Both the position numbers and the translations under genes were made by a program. The notes under the pieces are model-generated. The model was not told the origin of the DNA and did not search any database. It saw only the letters and a program-made list of their open reading frames with translations. A DNA stretch of 14,417 nt from Clostridia bacterium (GTDB lineage Bacteria > Bacillota > Clostridia > Lachnospirales > WQUN01): positions 1 to 14,417 of the forward strand of contig BNUF01000053.1 of NCBI GenBank assembly GCA_025997155.1, written 5' to 3'. Positions 6,862 through 13,722 of the stretch are shown piece by piece. The first letter of the stretch is position 1. The number at the start of each line of letters is the position of its first letter.

Positions 6862-7881
6862 CTAGAATTGTTTAAGGAATTTCACGTCGTTTTCGTACAA
6901 CGCCCGCATATCGGTTATTCCGAATCTCTGCATAGCAAGCCGCTCAAGCCCCATTCCGAAGGCGAACCCCGAATACAGATTTGAATCTATCCCCGACATT
7001 TCAAGCACACGCGGGTGAACCATACCGCAGCCCAAAATCTCGATAAACCCGCTGTCGCCGCAAACCCGACACCCTTTGCCCCCGCAGGCGAAACAGGACA
7101 CGTCCATTTCCGCGCTGGGTTCTGTGAAAGGGAAGTGGTGCGGGCGAAAGCGTACTTTCGCGTTTTCTCCGAAAAGTTCCCGCGCAAAGACCGCCAACGC
7201 TCCCTTGAGGTCGCCCATCGTAACGCCGCGGCCCACAACCAGCCCCTCCAGCTGGTGGAACACGGGCGAATGTGTCGCGTCCACCTCGTCGGCGCGGTAG
7301 ACGTTCCCGGGAGCTATAATACGTATCGGGAGTTTGCCTTTTTCCATTGTGTGTATCTGCACGGTGGACGTTTGCGTGCGGAGGACGTGTCCCCCGTCCG
7401 TGTAGAAAGAATCCCCCGTGTCGCGGGCGGGGTGGTCGGCTTGAATATTCAGCGCGTCAAAGTTGTAGTATTCCGTCTCAATATCAGATCCTTCCGCGAT
7501 TTCGTAACCCATTCCGATAAATATATCGCTTACCTCGTTTATTATCGCCGACATCGGGTGTCTGTGTCCCAGTCCCTTACGTTTGCCGGGTATAGTCACG
7601 TCGATTTTTTCCGAAAGCAGACGCGCCTCTTGCCGAGCGGAGGAAAGGCGCGTTTTCGCCGACTCAAGCCCGTTTTCGATAAAGGCGCGTGTTTCGTTCA
7701 CAAGCTGCCCTACGGCGGGACGCTCCTCTTTTGAGAGTTCGCCCAGTCCCTTAAGAATCGCCGTGAACTCGCCCTTTTTCCCCATATACTTTACGCGGAT
7801 TTCCTCGATTGCCTTGAGCTCTTTCGCGTTCGCGAGTTCGCCCTCGAGTCTGTTTCGCACTTCCTGTAATTTTTCTTTCAT
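6862..7881 (-). CDS. pheS: Phenylalanyl-tRNA synthetase alpha subunit
   Basis: This 339-residue protein is the catalytic subunit of the alpha2-beta2 enzyme that charges tRNA-Phe in the cytoplasm. An N-terminal coiled-coil arm (1-95) is followed by a class II synthetase core. Motif 2 lies around GNVYRADEVDATHSPVFHQ (192-210), and motif 3 is FGMGLERLAM (308-317). FTEPSAEMDV (252-261) and the paired-cysteine segment CFACGGKGCRVC (263-274) are typical of bacterial PheS. Full length is present. The ATG at 7881 is preceded by AAGGAG and lies two bases after the upstream phosphatase stop, so the two genes are translationally close and share a transcript. pheT normally follows directly, but here the downstream DNA is the palindrome and the mod-res defence block. 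pheT must be elsewhere or displaced beyond the window. Confidence 0.97.
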   Translation of the reverse strand: MKEKLQEVRNRLEGELANAKELKAIEEIRVKYMGKKGEFTAILKGLGELSKEERPAVGQLVNETRAFIENGLESAKTRLSSARQEARLLSEKIDVTIPGKRKGLGHRHPMSAIINEVSDIFIGMGYEIAEGSDIETEYYNFDALNIQADHPARDTGDSFYTDGGHVLRTQTSTVQIHTMEKGKLPIRIIAPGNVYRADEVDATHSPVFHQLEGLVVGRGVTMGDLKGALAVFARELFGENAKVRFRPHHFPFTEPSAEMDVSCFACGGKGCRVCGDSGFIEILGCGMVHPRVLEMSGIDSNLYSGFAFGMGLERLAMQRFGITDMRALYENDVKFLKQF

Positions 7882-7883
7882 AA

Positions 7884-8546
7884 CTATCTCCTTGTATTTA
7901 TTAAATTAAGCAGTTCAAGCGGTTGCGAAATTATGTGAACCGCGCCGTTTTCCGTGAGCTCGGCGCGTTGTCTGAACCCCCACAACACCCCGACAGGGAT
8001 TGCGCCGCAGGCGGCCGCCGTTTGCATATCCATTTTTGTATCTCCCAGAAAAAACGCGTTTTCAGGGGATACGCCCAGTTCCGACAAGGCAAGATTCGCC
8101 ATATCGGGCGCGGGCTTGAGCGGTACGCCCTCACGCCCGCCCGACACAAAGTCAAAAAGTTTGCCGAAATACTTCTCTATGATAAACGCGGCTTGTTCTA
8201 TCGGCTTGTTCGTGACGACGGCGCATTTGATACCCATACCGTTAAGGGATTTCAGAAGGTCTGTAATTCCGTCATAGGGTTTCGACTTGTCAAGAGAATG
8301 TTTACCGTAATACTCACAGTATATCTCAAGCGTCGCCTCAATCTCCTCCTCCGTCCCGCGTTCTTTCGGGATTATCCGCTCCATAAGTACGCGAACGCCG
8401 TTACCCACAAAATACTTATACTTCTCCGTTTCGTGCGTCTTGTGCCCCCTTGCGAAAAGCGCGTAATTCGCCGCGTCCGCAAGGTCGTCAAGCGAGTTCA
8501 GGAGCGTTCCGTCAAGGTCAAACAGGACCGCCTCAACCTTCGCCAT
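7884..8546 (-). CDS. gph: HAD-superfamily phosphatase, phosphoglycolate phosphatase-like
   Basis: The 220-residue haloacid dehalogenase-fold hydrolase has all four motifs: DLDGT (10-14, nucleophile Asp10 and acid/base Asp12), VTNK (111-114), the Lys of LKPAPD (Lys144) and GDTKMD (168-173, metal ligands Asp169 and Asp173). A helical cap lies between motifs I and II. The length and motif spacing fit the Gph/PpaX group, which dephosphorylates 2-phosphoglycolate or similar small phosphates; the exact substrate cannot be read from the sequence. I chose the ATG at 8546 because AAAGGGGG lies about seven bases upstream. The TTG at 8564 would fall within or before that site. The gene leads a two-gene operon with pheS and has its own promoter at 8573-8601. 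Confidence 0.85.
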   Translation of the reverse strand: MAKVEAVLFDLDGTLLNSLDDLADAANYALFARGHKTHETEKYKYFVGNGVRVLMERIIPKERGTEEEIEATLEIYCEYYGKHSLDKSKPYDGITDLLKSLNGMGIKCAVVTNKPIEQAAFIIEKYFGKLFDFVSGGREGVPLKPAPDMANLALSELGVSPENAFFLGDTKMDMQTAAACGAIPVGVLWGFRQRAELTENGAVHIISQPLELLNLINTRR

Positions 8547-8572
8547 ATAAAAACCCCCTTTCAATCCTTTTA

Positions 8573-8601
8573 ATTATAACTATTTTGCGTATAAAAATCA
8601 A
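8573..8601 (-). promoter_or_regulatory. Promoter for the gph-pheS operon, -35 embedded in the upstream terminator
   Basis: On the minus strand, -10 TATAAT (8573-8578; 6/6) and -35 TTGATT (8596-8601; 4/6) are 17 bases apart. The -35 hexamer forms the 3' foot of the terminator stem that ends the alcohol dehydrogenase transcript. The leader to the ATG at 8546 is only about 20 nt and carries the AAAGGGGG ribosome binding site. Confidence 0.6.
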
Positions 8602-8639
8602 ACGGTTATGAATTCTAAAGAATCCATAACCGTTTGATT
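8591..8639 (-). terminator. Intrinsic terminator of the alcohol dehydrogenase gene
   Basis: A perfect 15-bp stem (8596-8610 with 8625-8639) closes a 14-base loop that contains a further 4-bp pairing, ATTC/GAAT. Read on the minus strand, the stem runs into TTTTT then ATA, the usual U-tract. The stem overlaps the alcohol dehydrogenase stop codon (8638-8640), so termination follows translation immediately. In the plus direction no T-run follows. Confidence 0.85.
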
Positions 8640-9816
8640 ATTTCGCTAATTTGTATATTTCAAGCACATCTTCCCAGTACAATTTTTTGAGTCCACCCAA
8701 AATCCGCAATCCGCCGTAAGCCACGTGCGTTGCGCGTTTCGCCATTGTCTCAAAAGTATCCTCGGCGATTCCGACTTCCGAAAGGGTCTGCGGAAGTCCG
8801 ATTCGGCGGTAGAAGGTTTGGAGCTTGCAAAGTCCCTCGCATATAACGGCGTCCGTATCGCGGAGACTCCCCGACACGCCGAGAACGTTCACCGCGAACT
8901 GCGCGAACATATTGGGGTTCACCTTGTAAACATACTTAATCCACGCGGGGGTAAGTATCGCAAGCCCCGCGCCGTGGGCAATGTCGTACATCGCGCTGAG
9001 TTCGTGCTCCATAGCGTGGCACGCCCAGTCCTGCTCGCGTCCCATACCCAGAAGTCCGTTATGCGCAATCGTCCCGCCGAATCCGATTTCACACCACGCG
9101 TCATAGTTTCGCGGGTCGTCATACACGAGCGGGGCGTTTTTGATTACGGCGCGAAGCGTCGCCTCGCAAAGTCCGTCCGTGATATCCGTGTGCCGCGTGT
9201 TCGTGAAGTATCTCTCAAAAATATGACTCATCATATCCGCAACGCCGTTGGCGATTTGGTTTTTCGGCAGAGTGAAAAACAATTCGGGGTTCACGATACT
9301 GAACACGGGAAAGGTGACATTGTTGGTGCATCCGCGTTTCATTCCGCGTTCCTCGTTCGAGATAACGGAACTGTTGCTCGACTCGCTCCCCGCCGCCGGA
9401 ATCGTCAAAACCGCCGCGACAGGCAGCGTCTTTTCAATCTTAAGCCCTTTTTCATAGATATCCCAAACGTCGCCGTCATAGTAAAAGCCCACTCCGATTG
9501 CCTTCGCGGTGTCGATTACGCTGCCCCCGCCGACCGCCAAAATAAACCCTATGCCGTCGCGGCGCGTGATTTCAACGCCCTTGCGTACAAGCGAAACACG
9601 CGGATTCGGGGCGATTCCCGAAAGTTCCGTAAACGACACGCCCGCGTCACTAAGCGACTTTACGACGTCGTAATACAATCCGCTTTTCTTAATCGACGCT
9701 CCGCCGTAACAAAGCAACACCTTGTCCGCGTATTTTTTCACGCGTTCGCCGACTTTGTGCTGTTCCCCCTTGCCGTAAATAATCTTTGTCGGGTTGTGAA
9801 ACTCAAAATTTTCCAT
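8638..9816 (-). CDS. Iron-containing-family alcohol dehydrogenase (YqhD/butanol dehydrogenase type)
   Basis: The 392-residue cytoplasmic oxidoreductase interconverts aldehydes or ketones and alcohols with NAD(P)H. The dinucleotide-binding motif VGGGSVID is at 95-102. The metal ligands of the family are present as Asp194, His198, His267 and His281 (in ADMMSH, WACHAMEH and AHGAGLA). These are the same spacings and numbers as the four ligands I recall for E. coli YqhD, so this is the YqhD/BdhA branch and probably prefers NADPH. The gene is full length and complete. The start at 9816 has AGGAG seven bases upstream. It is transcribed alone, with a terminator at its end and a promoter that overlaps the divergent mccB promoter. 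The physiological substrate is unknown; aldehyde detoxification or fermentative alcohol formation is likely. Confidence 0.93.
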   Translation of the reverse strand: MENFEFHNPTKIIYGKGEQHKVGERVKKYADKVLLCYGGASIKKSGLYYDVVKSLSDAGVSFTELSGIAPNPRVSLVRKGVEITRRDGIGFILAVGGGSVIDTAKAIGVGFYYDGDVWDIYEKGLKIEKTLPVAAVLTIPAAGSESSNSSVISNEERGMKRGCTNNVTFPVFSIVNPELFFTLPKNQIANGVADMMSHIFERYFTNTRHTDITDGLCEATLRAVIKNAPLVYDDPRNYDAWCEIGFGGTIAHNGLLGMGREQDWACHAMEHELSAMYDIAHGAGLAILTPAWIKYVYKVNPNMFAQFAVNVLGVSGSLRDTDAVICEGLCKLQTFYRRIGLPQTLSEVGIAEDTFETMAKRATHVAYGGLRILGGLKKLYWEDVLEIYKLAK

Positions 9817-9877
9817 AGGCTACTCCTATACTCCTATTTTTATAACTTGAACTTACGAAGCATCTTCTTCATAGAGG

Positions 9878-9907
9878 ATTGTACCACAGAATATAGCCGA
9901 TTGACAA
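9878..9907 (-). promoter_or_regulatory. Candidate promoter for the alcohol dehydrogenase
   Basis: On the minus strand, -35 TTGTCA (9902-9907; 5/6) and -10 TACAAT (9878-9883; 5/6) are 18 bases apart. The -35 overlaps the -35 of the divergent mccB promoter by five bases. The leader would be about 55 nt. It holds GAAG-CAT-CTTC (about 9857-9867), a small inverted repeat of unknown meaning. Confidence 0.5.
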
Positions 9908-9929
9908 TAAAGACTATAAATAATATAAT
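9901..9929 (+). promoter_or_regulatory. Perfect-consensus promoter for mccB-mccA
   Basis: TTGACA (9901-9906) and TATAAT (9924-9929) are separated by exactly 17 bases, so both hexamers and the spacing equal the sigma-70/sigma-A consensus. Transcription would start near 9936, leaving a leader of about 35 nt. That is too short for an S-box, T-box or other riboswitch, so control, if any, must act by a protein at the promoter. Confidence 0.85.
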
Positions 9930-9970
9930 CGTTGTATACGCTTTTTTTAAAGACAAAGGAGCAACCGCAT

Positions 9971-11071
9971 ATGGAAAACAAAAAATTCAACACCGCGCTG
10001 ATACACGGCGGTTTCAGGTTTGACAAACACACGGGGGCGGTGAATATCCCGATTTACCAGACTTCGACCTACGCGAAAAAATCCGTGTCGGAGAGTGTTT
10101 GCGGGTATGAGTATTCGCGCAGCGGCAACCCGACACGCGCCGCTCTCGAGTCGCTTATCGCGGAGCTTGAGGGCGGGATGCGGGGGTTTGCGTTCGCGTC
10201 CGGTATGGCGGCTGTCACGGCGGTTTTGTCGATATTTAAGAGCGGGGACACAATCCTTGTGACGGACAACGTGTACGGCGGCACGTTCCGCGTACTCGAC
10301 AAAGTTTTCTCCCACTTCGGGATAAAGTATAAGTCAATCGACACGAGCAAACCCGAAAATATCGAAAACGCCCTCACGCCTGACGTTGCGGCAATTTTTG
10401 TCGAAAGCCCGACGAATCCGCTTTTGACGGTCACGGACTTGTCGGCTATTGCGGAAATCGCCAAAAAGCACAGCATTTTGTCGATTGTTGACAACACCTT
10501 TATGACGCCGTACTTGCAAAAACCGCTTGAGCAAGGAATCGATATAGTCGTGCACAGCGCGACAAAGTTTTTGGGCGGACACAGCGACCTCATAGCGGGG
10601 CTTGTCGTGACAAAGGACGATGTGCTGGGCGAAAGAATCGGGTTTGTCCAAAACAGCACGGGCGGCATATTACAGCCCTTCGACAGTTTTTTGCTGATAC
10701 GCGGGATAAAGACTTTGGCGGTTCGTATGGACAGACACATACAAAACGCCGATAAAGTCGCGGAACTCCTGAAAAACAGCCCGTATGCGGATAAGGTGTA
10801 CCATGTCGGGATACCCGTGGTATCTTTTGAATTGTCAACTTCCAAAAACCTTGATAAATTTTTTGATAACCTTAAGATACTTACATTGGCGGAGAGTCTG
10901 GGCGGGATTGAGAGCCTTATGTGCCACCCCGCGACGATGACGCACGCCTCCATACCCAAAGAAATGCGGGACGCGCTGGGGATAAAGGATAATTTAATCC
11001 GCGTTTCGGTCGGAATAGAAGATATTGACGATATTTTAAAGGATTTATCCTACGCGCTTGAAAACGCGTAG
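9971..11071 (+). CDS. mccB: PLP-dependent cystathionine gamma-lyase / homocysteine gamma-lyase
   Basis: The 366-residue Cys/Met-metabolism PLP enzyme splits cystathionine to cysteine in reverse transsulfuration. The PLP lysine is Lys199 in SATKFLGGHSD (196-206). Other family marks are YEYSRSGNPTR (46-56), FASGMAA (75-81), ESPTNP (145-150), and SLGGIESL plus HPATMTHASIP near the C-terminus. I chose the ATG at 9971 because AAAGGAG lies nine bases upstream; an in-frame ATG at 9932 would lie at the transcription start with no ribosome binding site. The family usually has 15-20 more residues between the VYHVG turn (about 277) and VSFEL (284-288). The segment with the conserved GxGG(M) run seems to be missing in frame. 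The mccA gene follows 20 bp later, which favours MccB over MetB (cystathionine gamma-synthase). Substrate preference cannot be settled from sequence. Confidence 0.85.
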   Translation: MENKKFNTALIHGGFRFDKHTGAVNIPIYQTSTYAKKSVSESVCGYEYSRSGNPTRAALESLIAELEGGMRGFAFASGMAAVTAVLSIFKSGDTILVTDNVYGGTFRVLDKVFSHFGIKYKSIDTSKPENIENALTPDVAAIFVESPTNPLLTVTDLSAIAEIAKKHSILSIVDNTFMTPYLQKPLEQGIDIVVHSATKFLGGHSDLIAGLVVTKDDVLGERIGFVQNSTGGILQPFDSFLLIRGIKTLAVRMDRHIQNADKVAELLKNSPYADKVYHVGIPVVSFELSTSKNLDKFFDNLKILTLAESLGGIESLMCHPATMTHASIPKEMRDALGIKDNLIRVSVGIEDIDDILKDLSYALENA

Positions 11072-11091
11072 TTAACAAAGGGGGGTCTGTA

Positions 11092-12018
11092 ATGTACTAC
11101 AAGTCTATTCAGGAACTTATCGGAAACACGCCTATCGTGCAGCTGTCCCGCGTACTTTCGCGAATGTCTAAGCCCGTTAATCCGGGCGTGAATCTGTTCG
11201 CGAAACTGGAACTGTACAATCCGTCCGGGAGCGTCAAAGACAGAATCGGGCAGTCGATGCTCCTTGACGCGGAACAATCGGGAGCGCTTGTCGCGGGCGG
11301 GACGATTATCGAGGCGACGGCGGGCAACACGGGTCTCGGGATAGCTTTTGCCGCACTCGGGCGAGGGTATCGCGTGATTTTTGTCGTACCCGAAAAATTT
11401 TCACAGGAAAAACAGACGCTTATGCGGGCACTCGGCGCGGAGGTTATCAACACCCCGAAAGAGGGCGGTATGCAAGGAGCGTCGAAAAAAGCGGAAGAAC
11501 TCCGCGACGAAATCCCGAACGCCGTGGCGTTTCGCCAGTTCAAAAACCCTGTAAACCCCGAAACGCACTACAAAACCACGGGCGCGGAGATTTACGCGGC
11601 AATGGAGGGCAAAATCGACTATATCGTTTGCGGGGCGGGGAGCGGCGGCACTTTCAGCGGGATTATGAAATATATGAAAGAACGCGACCCGAATATCAAA
11701 GGGATTCTCGCCGACCCGCTGGGTTCGGTTATCGGCGGCGGGGAACACGGCGAATACGACATTGAGGGAATCGGCAACGATTTTATCGCCGAAACGATGG
11801 ATACGTCCCTTGTCGATTCGGTAATCAAAATAACCGACCGCGAGGCGTTTGAACACACGCGTCTTCTTGCCCGCGAAGAGGGGATTATCGCGGGGAGTTC
11901 GTCGGGGGCGGCGCTCGCGGCGTCTTTGCGTTTCGCAGCTACAATCGAAAAAGGCAATATCGTCACCGTTTTCCCCGACAGGGGCGACCGATATTTCAGC
12001 AAAAATTTACTGGGTTAA
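11092..12018 (+). CDS. mccA: Cystathionine beta-synthase (O-acetylserine-dependent) / cysteine synthase family
   Basis: The 308-residue fold-type II PLP enzyme probably joins homocysteine to activated serine to give cystathionine, the substrate of the preceding gene product. PLP Lys49 lies in NPSGSVKDR (43-51), the substrate loop is EATAGNTG (74-81), and the PLP phosphate loop is GAGSGGT (181-187). GSSSGAA (268-274) contacts the PLP ring. The EATAGNTG loop, PEKFSQEKQ (100-108) and the GGMQGA segment (125-130) resemble Bacillus MccA and cystathionine beta-synthases more than CysK, which usually has EPTSGNTG. There is no regulatory CBS-pair domain. The ribosome binding site AGGGGGG lies before the ATG, 20 bp after mccB, so the two form an operon. 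Plain cysteine synthase (CysK) is the alternative. Confidence 0.85.
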   Translation: MYYKSIQELIGNTPIVQLSRVLSRMSKPVNPGVNLFAKLELYNPSGSVKDRIGQSMLLDAEQSGALVAGGTIIEATAGNTGLGIAFAALGRGYRVIFVVPEKFSQEKQTLMRALGAEVINTPKEGGMQGASKKAEELRDEIPNAVAFRQFKNPVNPETHYKTTGAEIYAAMEGKIDYIVCGAGSGGTFSGIMKYMKERDPNIKGILADPLGSVIGGGEHGEYDIEGIGNDFIAETMDTSLVDSVIKITDREAFEHTRLLAREEGIIAGSSSGAALAASLRFAATIEKGNIVTVFPDRGDRYFSKNLLG

Positions 12019-12027
12019 AATTTCCGC

Positions 12028-12054
12028 TTGACAAATAGAAAATATAAGTATAAT
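12028..12054 (+). promoter_or_regulatory. Candidate promoter for the nitrogenase-like genes
   Basis: TTGACA (12028-12033; 6/6) is followed by TATAAT (12049-12054; 6/6) with a short 15-base spacer; TAATAT at 12051-12056 gives a 17-base spacer but a poorer match. It begins ten bases after the mccA stop with no terminator between. The downstream genes could therefore be transcribed both alone and with mccBA. Confidence 0.6.
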
Positions 12055-12061
12055 ATAGATG

Positions 12062-12109
12062 AAAACATAAATCATATCTAACTAATATGTATAATATGTT
12101 TTATGTTTT
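12062..12109 (+). repeat. 16-bp inverted repeat in the leader of the nitrogenase-like operon
   Basis: Arms 12062-12077 and 12094-12109 are inverted copies with 15 of 16 matches around a 16-base, AT-rich loop. A third ATATG copy at 12085-12089 could pair with the left arm instead. The dyad lies between the predicted start point and the GGAGGGG ribosome binding site at 12114-12120. It could be a leader hairpin or a repressor/activator site. It has no terminator T-run after the right arm beyond TTTT. Confidence 0.65.
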
Positions 12110-12125
12110 TCGTGGAGGGGTAAAT

Positions 12126-13610
12126 TTGGAGAATATTATAGATTTAACCATGCCGGAAGTGTCCGTGCGTGAAATCCGTCTCGGGTCTATTACAGGGTTT
12201 GCGGGGACTGCGCAGGAGCTAGTCGACGGGTCGCGTGACGGCACGCTTAAAAATAAAACGCGTTCGTTCAGCCAGTGTCTCGGCTGTTCGACAGCCAACG
12301 CGGCTTGCACCGTGATACTCATTCAGGACGCGGCGGTTATAAGCCACGGGCCTGTCGGGTGTTCGACCTGTCTCCACGAGTTCGCGTTCACGTACCGCGT
12401 AAACGCGCCTAGCCGCGGCGTTGAAAAGCCGACGCAGCGCAAAGTTTTCACGACCAATCTTGAGGAAAAAGACACGGTATACGGCGGCGGCGAGAAACTT
12501 GCCGCGACTATCCGCGAAGTCAAGGAACGCGTCAACCCCAGTGCTATTTTCATACTCACCACCTGCGCGTCGGGGATTATCGGCGACGACGTTGAGAGTG
12601 TCGCGGACGAGGCGGAGGACGAACTCGGAATCCCGATTATCGCTCTCTTCTGCGAGGGATTTCGTTCAAAGGTGTGGACCAGCGGATTTGACGCGGGGTA
12701 TCACGGGATTGCGCGAAAAATCATCAAACCCGCCAGAGAACGCCGAAAAGACGTGATAAACGTAATCAACTTCTGGGGGAGCAACGTTTTTGCGGACTGG
12801 TTCGAGCGTCTTGGCGCAAAACCGAATTATATCACTCCGTATTCGACCATAGAAAGCCTTAAATATTCGTCCGAGGCGGCGGCGACGATTCAGATTTGTC
12901 CGACTCTCGGTTCGTACCTTGGCGCGGTGCTTGAAAAAGAATACGGAGTACCTGAGCTCCGAACCGCTCCCCCCTACGGAATCGCCCAAACCGAACGCTG
13001 GTTTAAGGAACTGGGGCAACTTCTCGGCAAGGAAGCGGAGGCGGAGGCGTTTTTAGCCGAACAACGCGCCGAGTTTACGCCTAAGATAGAGTCGCTGCGC
13101 GAAAAACTTAAAGGAAAAACCGCCTATGTGACGGCGGGAGCGGCACACGGACACGGACTCCTCTCCGTGCTTGCGGAACTTGGGATAAAACCAATCGGGG
13201 CGGCGATTTTCCACCACGACCCGCTTTATGACAACGGGTGCGAGGAATCGGACGCGCTCGCGCAAGCAGTCCGTGATTACGGCGACGTGAAGAACTTCAA
13301 CGTATGCAACAAGCAGGAGTTTGAACTCGTTAATATCCTCAACCGCCTTCGCCCCGACGTGATGCTTGCGCGGCACGGAGGTATGACTCTCTGGGGGGCG
13401 AAATTCGGTATTCCGACACTTTTAATCGGCGACGAGCATTTCGGTATGGGCTATGAGGGGCTTGTGAAATACGGCGAGCGTATCCTTGAGACAATCGAAA
13501 ACGACGAATTTGTAAAAAACTTGGAGAAACACACGATAAACCCATATTCTAAATGGTGGCTTGAACAGCAGCCCTTCGCCTTCTTGGGTACTGAAGGAGG
13601 GGACGAATAA
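12126..13610 (+). CDS. Nitrogenase-like oxidoreductase, D (NifD-like) subunit; possibly methylthio-alkane reductase MarD
   Basis: The 494-residue protein belongs to nitrogenase component 1 and aligns by eye along NifD. Cysteines at P-cluster positions are present: the CLGCSTANAAC segment (Cys51/54/61), GPVGC (Cys79) and TTCASGIIGDD (Cys147). The NifD region that holds the FeMo-cofactor Cys matches QICPTLGSYL, with Cys258 conserved. This points to a catalytic D subunit that holds a metal cluster, unlike the BchN/ChlN group. A candidate His is in GDEHFGMGYEG (434-444), but I cannot confirm it as a ligand. The TTG at 12126 is chosen because GGAGGGG lies five bases upstream; ATGs at 12087 and 12150 lack such a site. 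The stop overlaps the K-subunit ATG (TAATG), so the two are coupled. No NifH-like gene is in the window. Adjacent transsulfuration genes suggest sulfur metabolism and hence the methylthio-alkane reductase group, by inference only. Confidence 0.85.
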   Translation: MENIIDLTMPEVSVREIRLGSITGFAGTAQELVDGSRDGTLKNKTRSFSQCLGCSTANAACTVILIQDAAVISHGPVGCSTCLHEFAFTYRVNAPSRGVEKPTQRKVFTTNLEEKDTVYGGGEKLAATIREVKERVNPSAIFILTTCASGIIGDDVESVADEAEDELGIPIIALFCEGFRSKVWTSGFDAGYHGIARKIIKPARERRKDVINVINFWGSNVFADWFERLGAKPNYITPYSTIESLKYSSEAAATIQICPTLGSYLGAVLEKEYGVPELRTAPPYGIAQTERWFKELGQLLGKEAEAEAFLAEQRAEFTPKIESLREKLKGKTAYVTAGAAHGHGLLSVLAELGIKPIGAAIFHHDPLYDNGCEESDALAQAVRDYGDVKNFNVCNKQEFELVNILNRLRPDVMLARHGGMTLWGAKFGIPTLLIGDEHFGMGYEGLVKYGERILETIENDEFVKNLEKHTINPYSKWWLEQQPFAFLGTEGGDE

Positions 13611-13722
13611 TGTCGGGTATGATTGAACAGGAGCGTTACACCTGCGCTATCGGCGCGTTGCAGAGCGTCGTCGCTATACCGCGCGCCGTGCCGATTCTTC
13701 ACTCGGGGCCTGGGTGCGGCAC
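13610..13722 (+). pseudogene. Nitrogenase-like K (NifK-like) subunit, N-terminal 37 codons, interrupted by an inversion
   Basis: The ATG overlaps the D stop by one base and has GGAGGGG upstream, so this is the real start of the partner K subunit. Residues 1-37 carry two P-cluster-type cysteines: YTCAIGAL (Cys12) and the HSGPGCG turn (Cys36). After GGCAC at 13722 the homology stops. The plus frame reads on for about 35 unrelated codons to a stop at 13829-13831, and those codons are the complement of the oppositely oriented K segment. As assembled, no functional K protein can be made from this start. D without K should be inactive, because the P-cluster is shared between the two subunits. Confidence 0.85.

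Noticed and set aside
6690..6875. A 61-codon plus-strand frame across the pheS-mod gap
   Set aside because: It lies over the 101-bp palindrome and runs into the pheS 3' end. It has no ribosome binding site and no recognisable protein features.
7015..7734. A long plus-strand frame opposite pheS
   Set aside because: It is a shadow of the high-GC pheS gene. It has no ribosome binding site and no family features, and pheS is certain.
9930..9970. A riboswitch (S-box or T-box) controlling mccB-mccA
   Set aside because: The leader from the consensus promoter to the ATG is only about 35 nt, far too short for either.
8725..10023. A 432-codon plus-strand frame opposite the alcohol dehydrogenase
   Set aside because: It is an Arg-rich shadow frame opposite a certain gene and crosses the divergent promoter region into mccB.
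12087..12125. The D subunit starting at ATG 12087
   Set aside because: It falls inside the AT-rich dyad without a ribosome binding site, whereas the TTG at 12126 has GGAGGGG at the right distance. The extra 13 residues look unlike a nitrogenase-like N-terminus.
13688..13722. A local hairpin between GTGCCG (13688-13693) and CGGCAC (13717-13722)
   Set aside because: It is only six base pairs with a 23-base loop, in high-GC coding DNA where such matches are common. It might matter for the inversion junction, but nothing else supports it.
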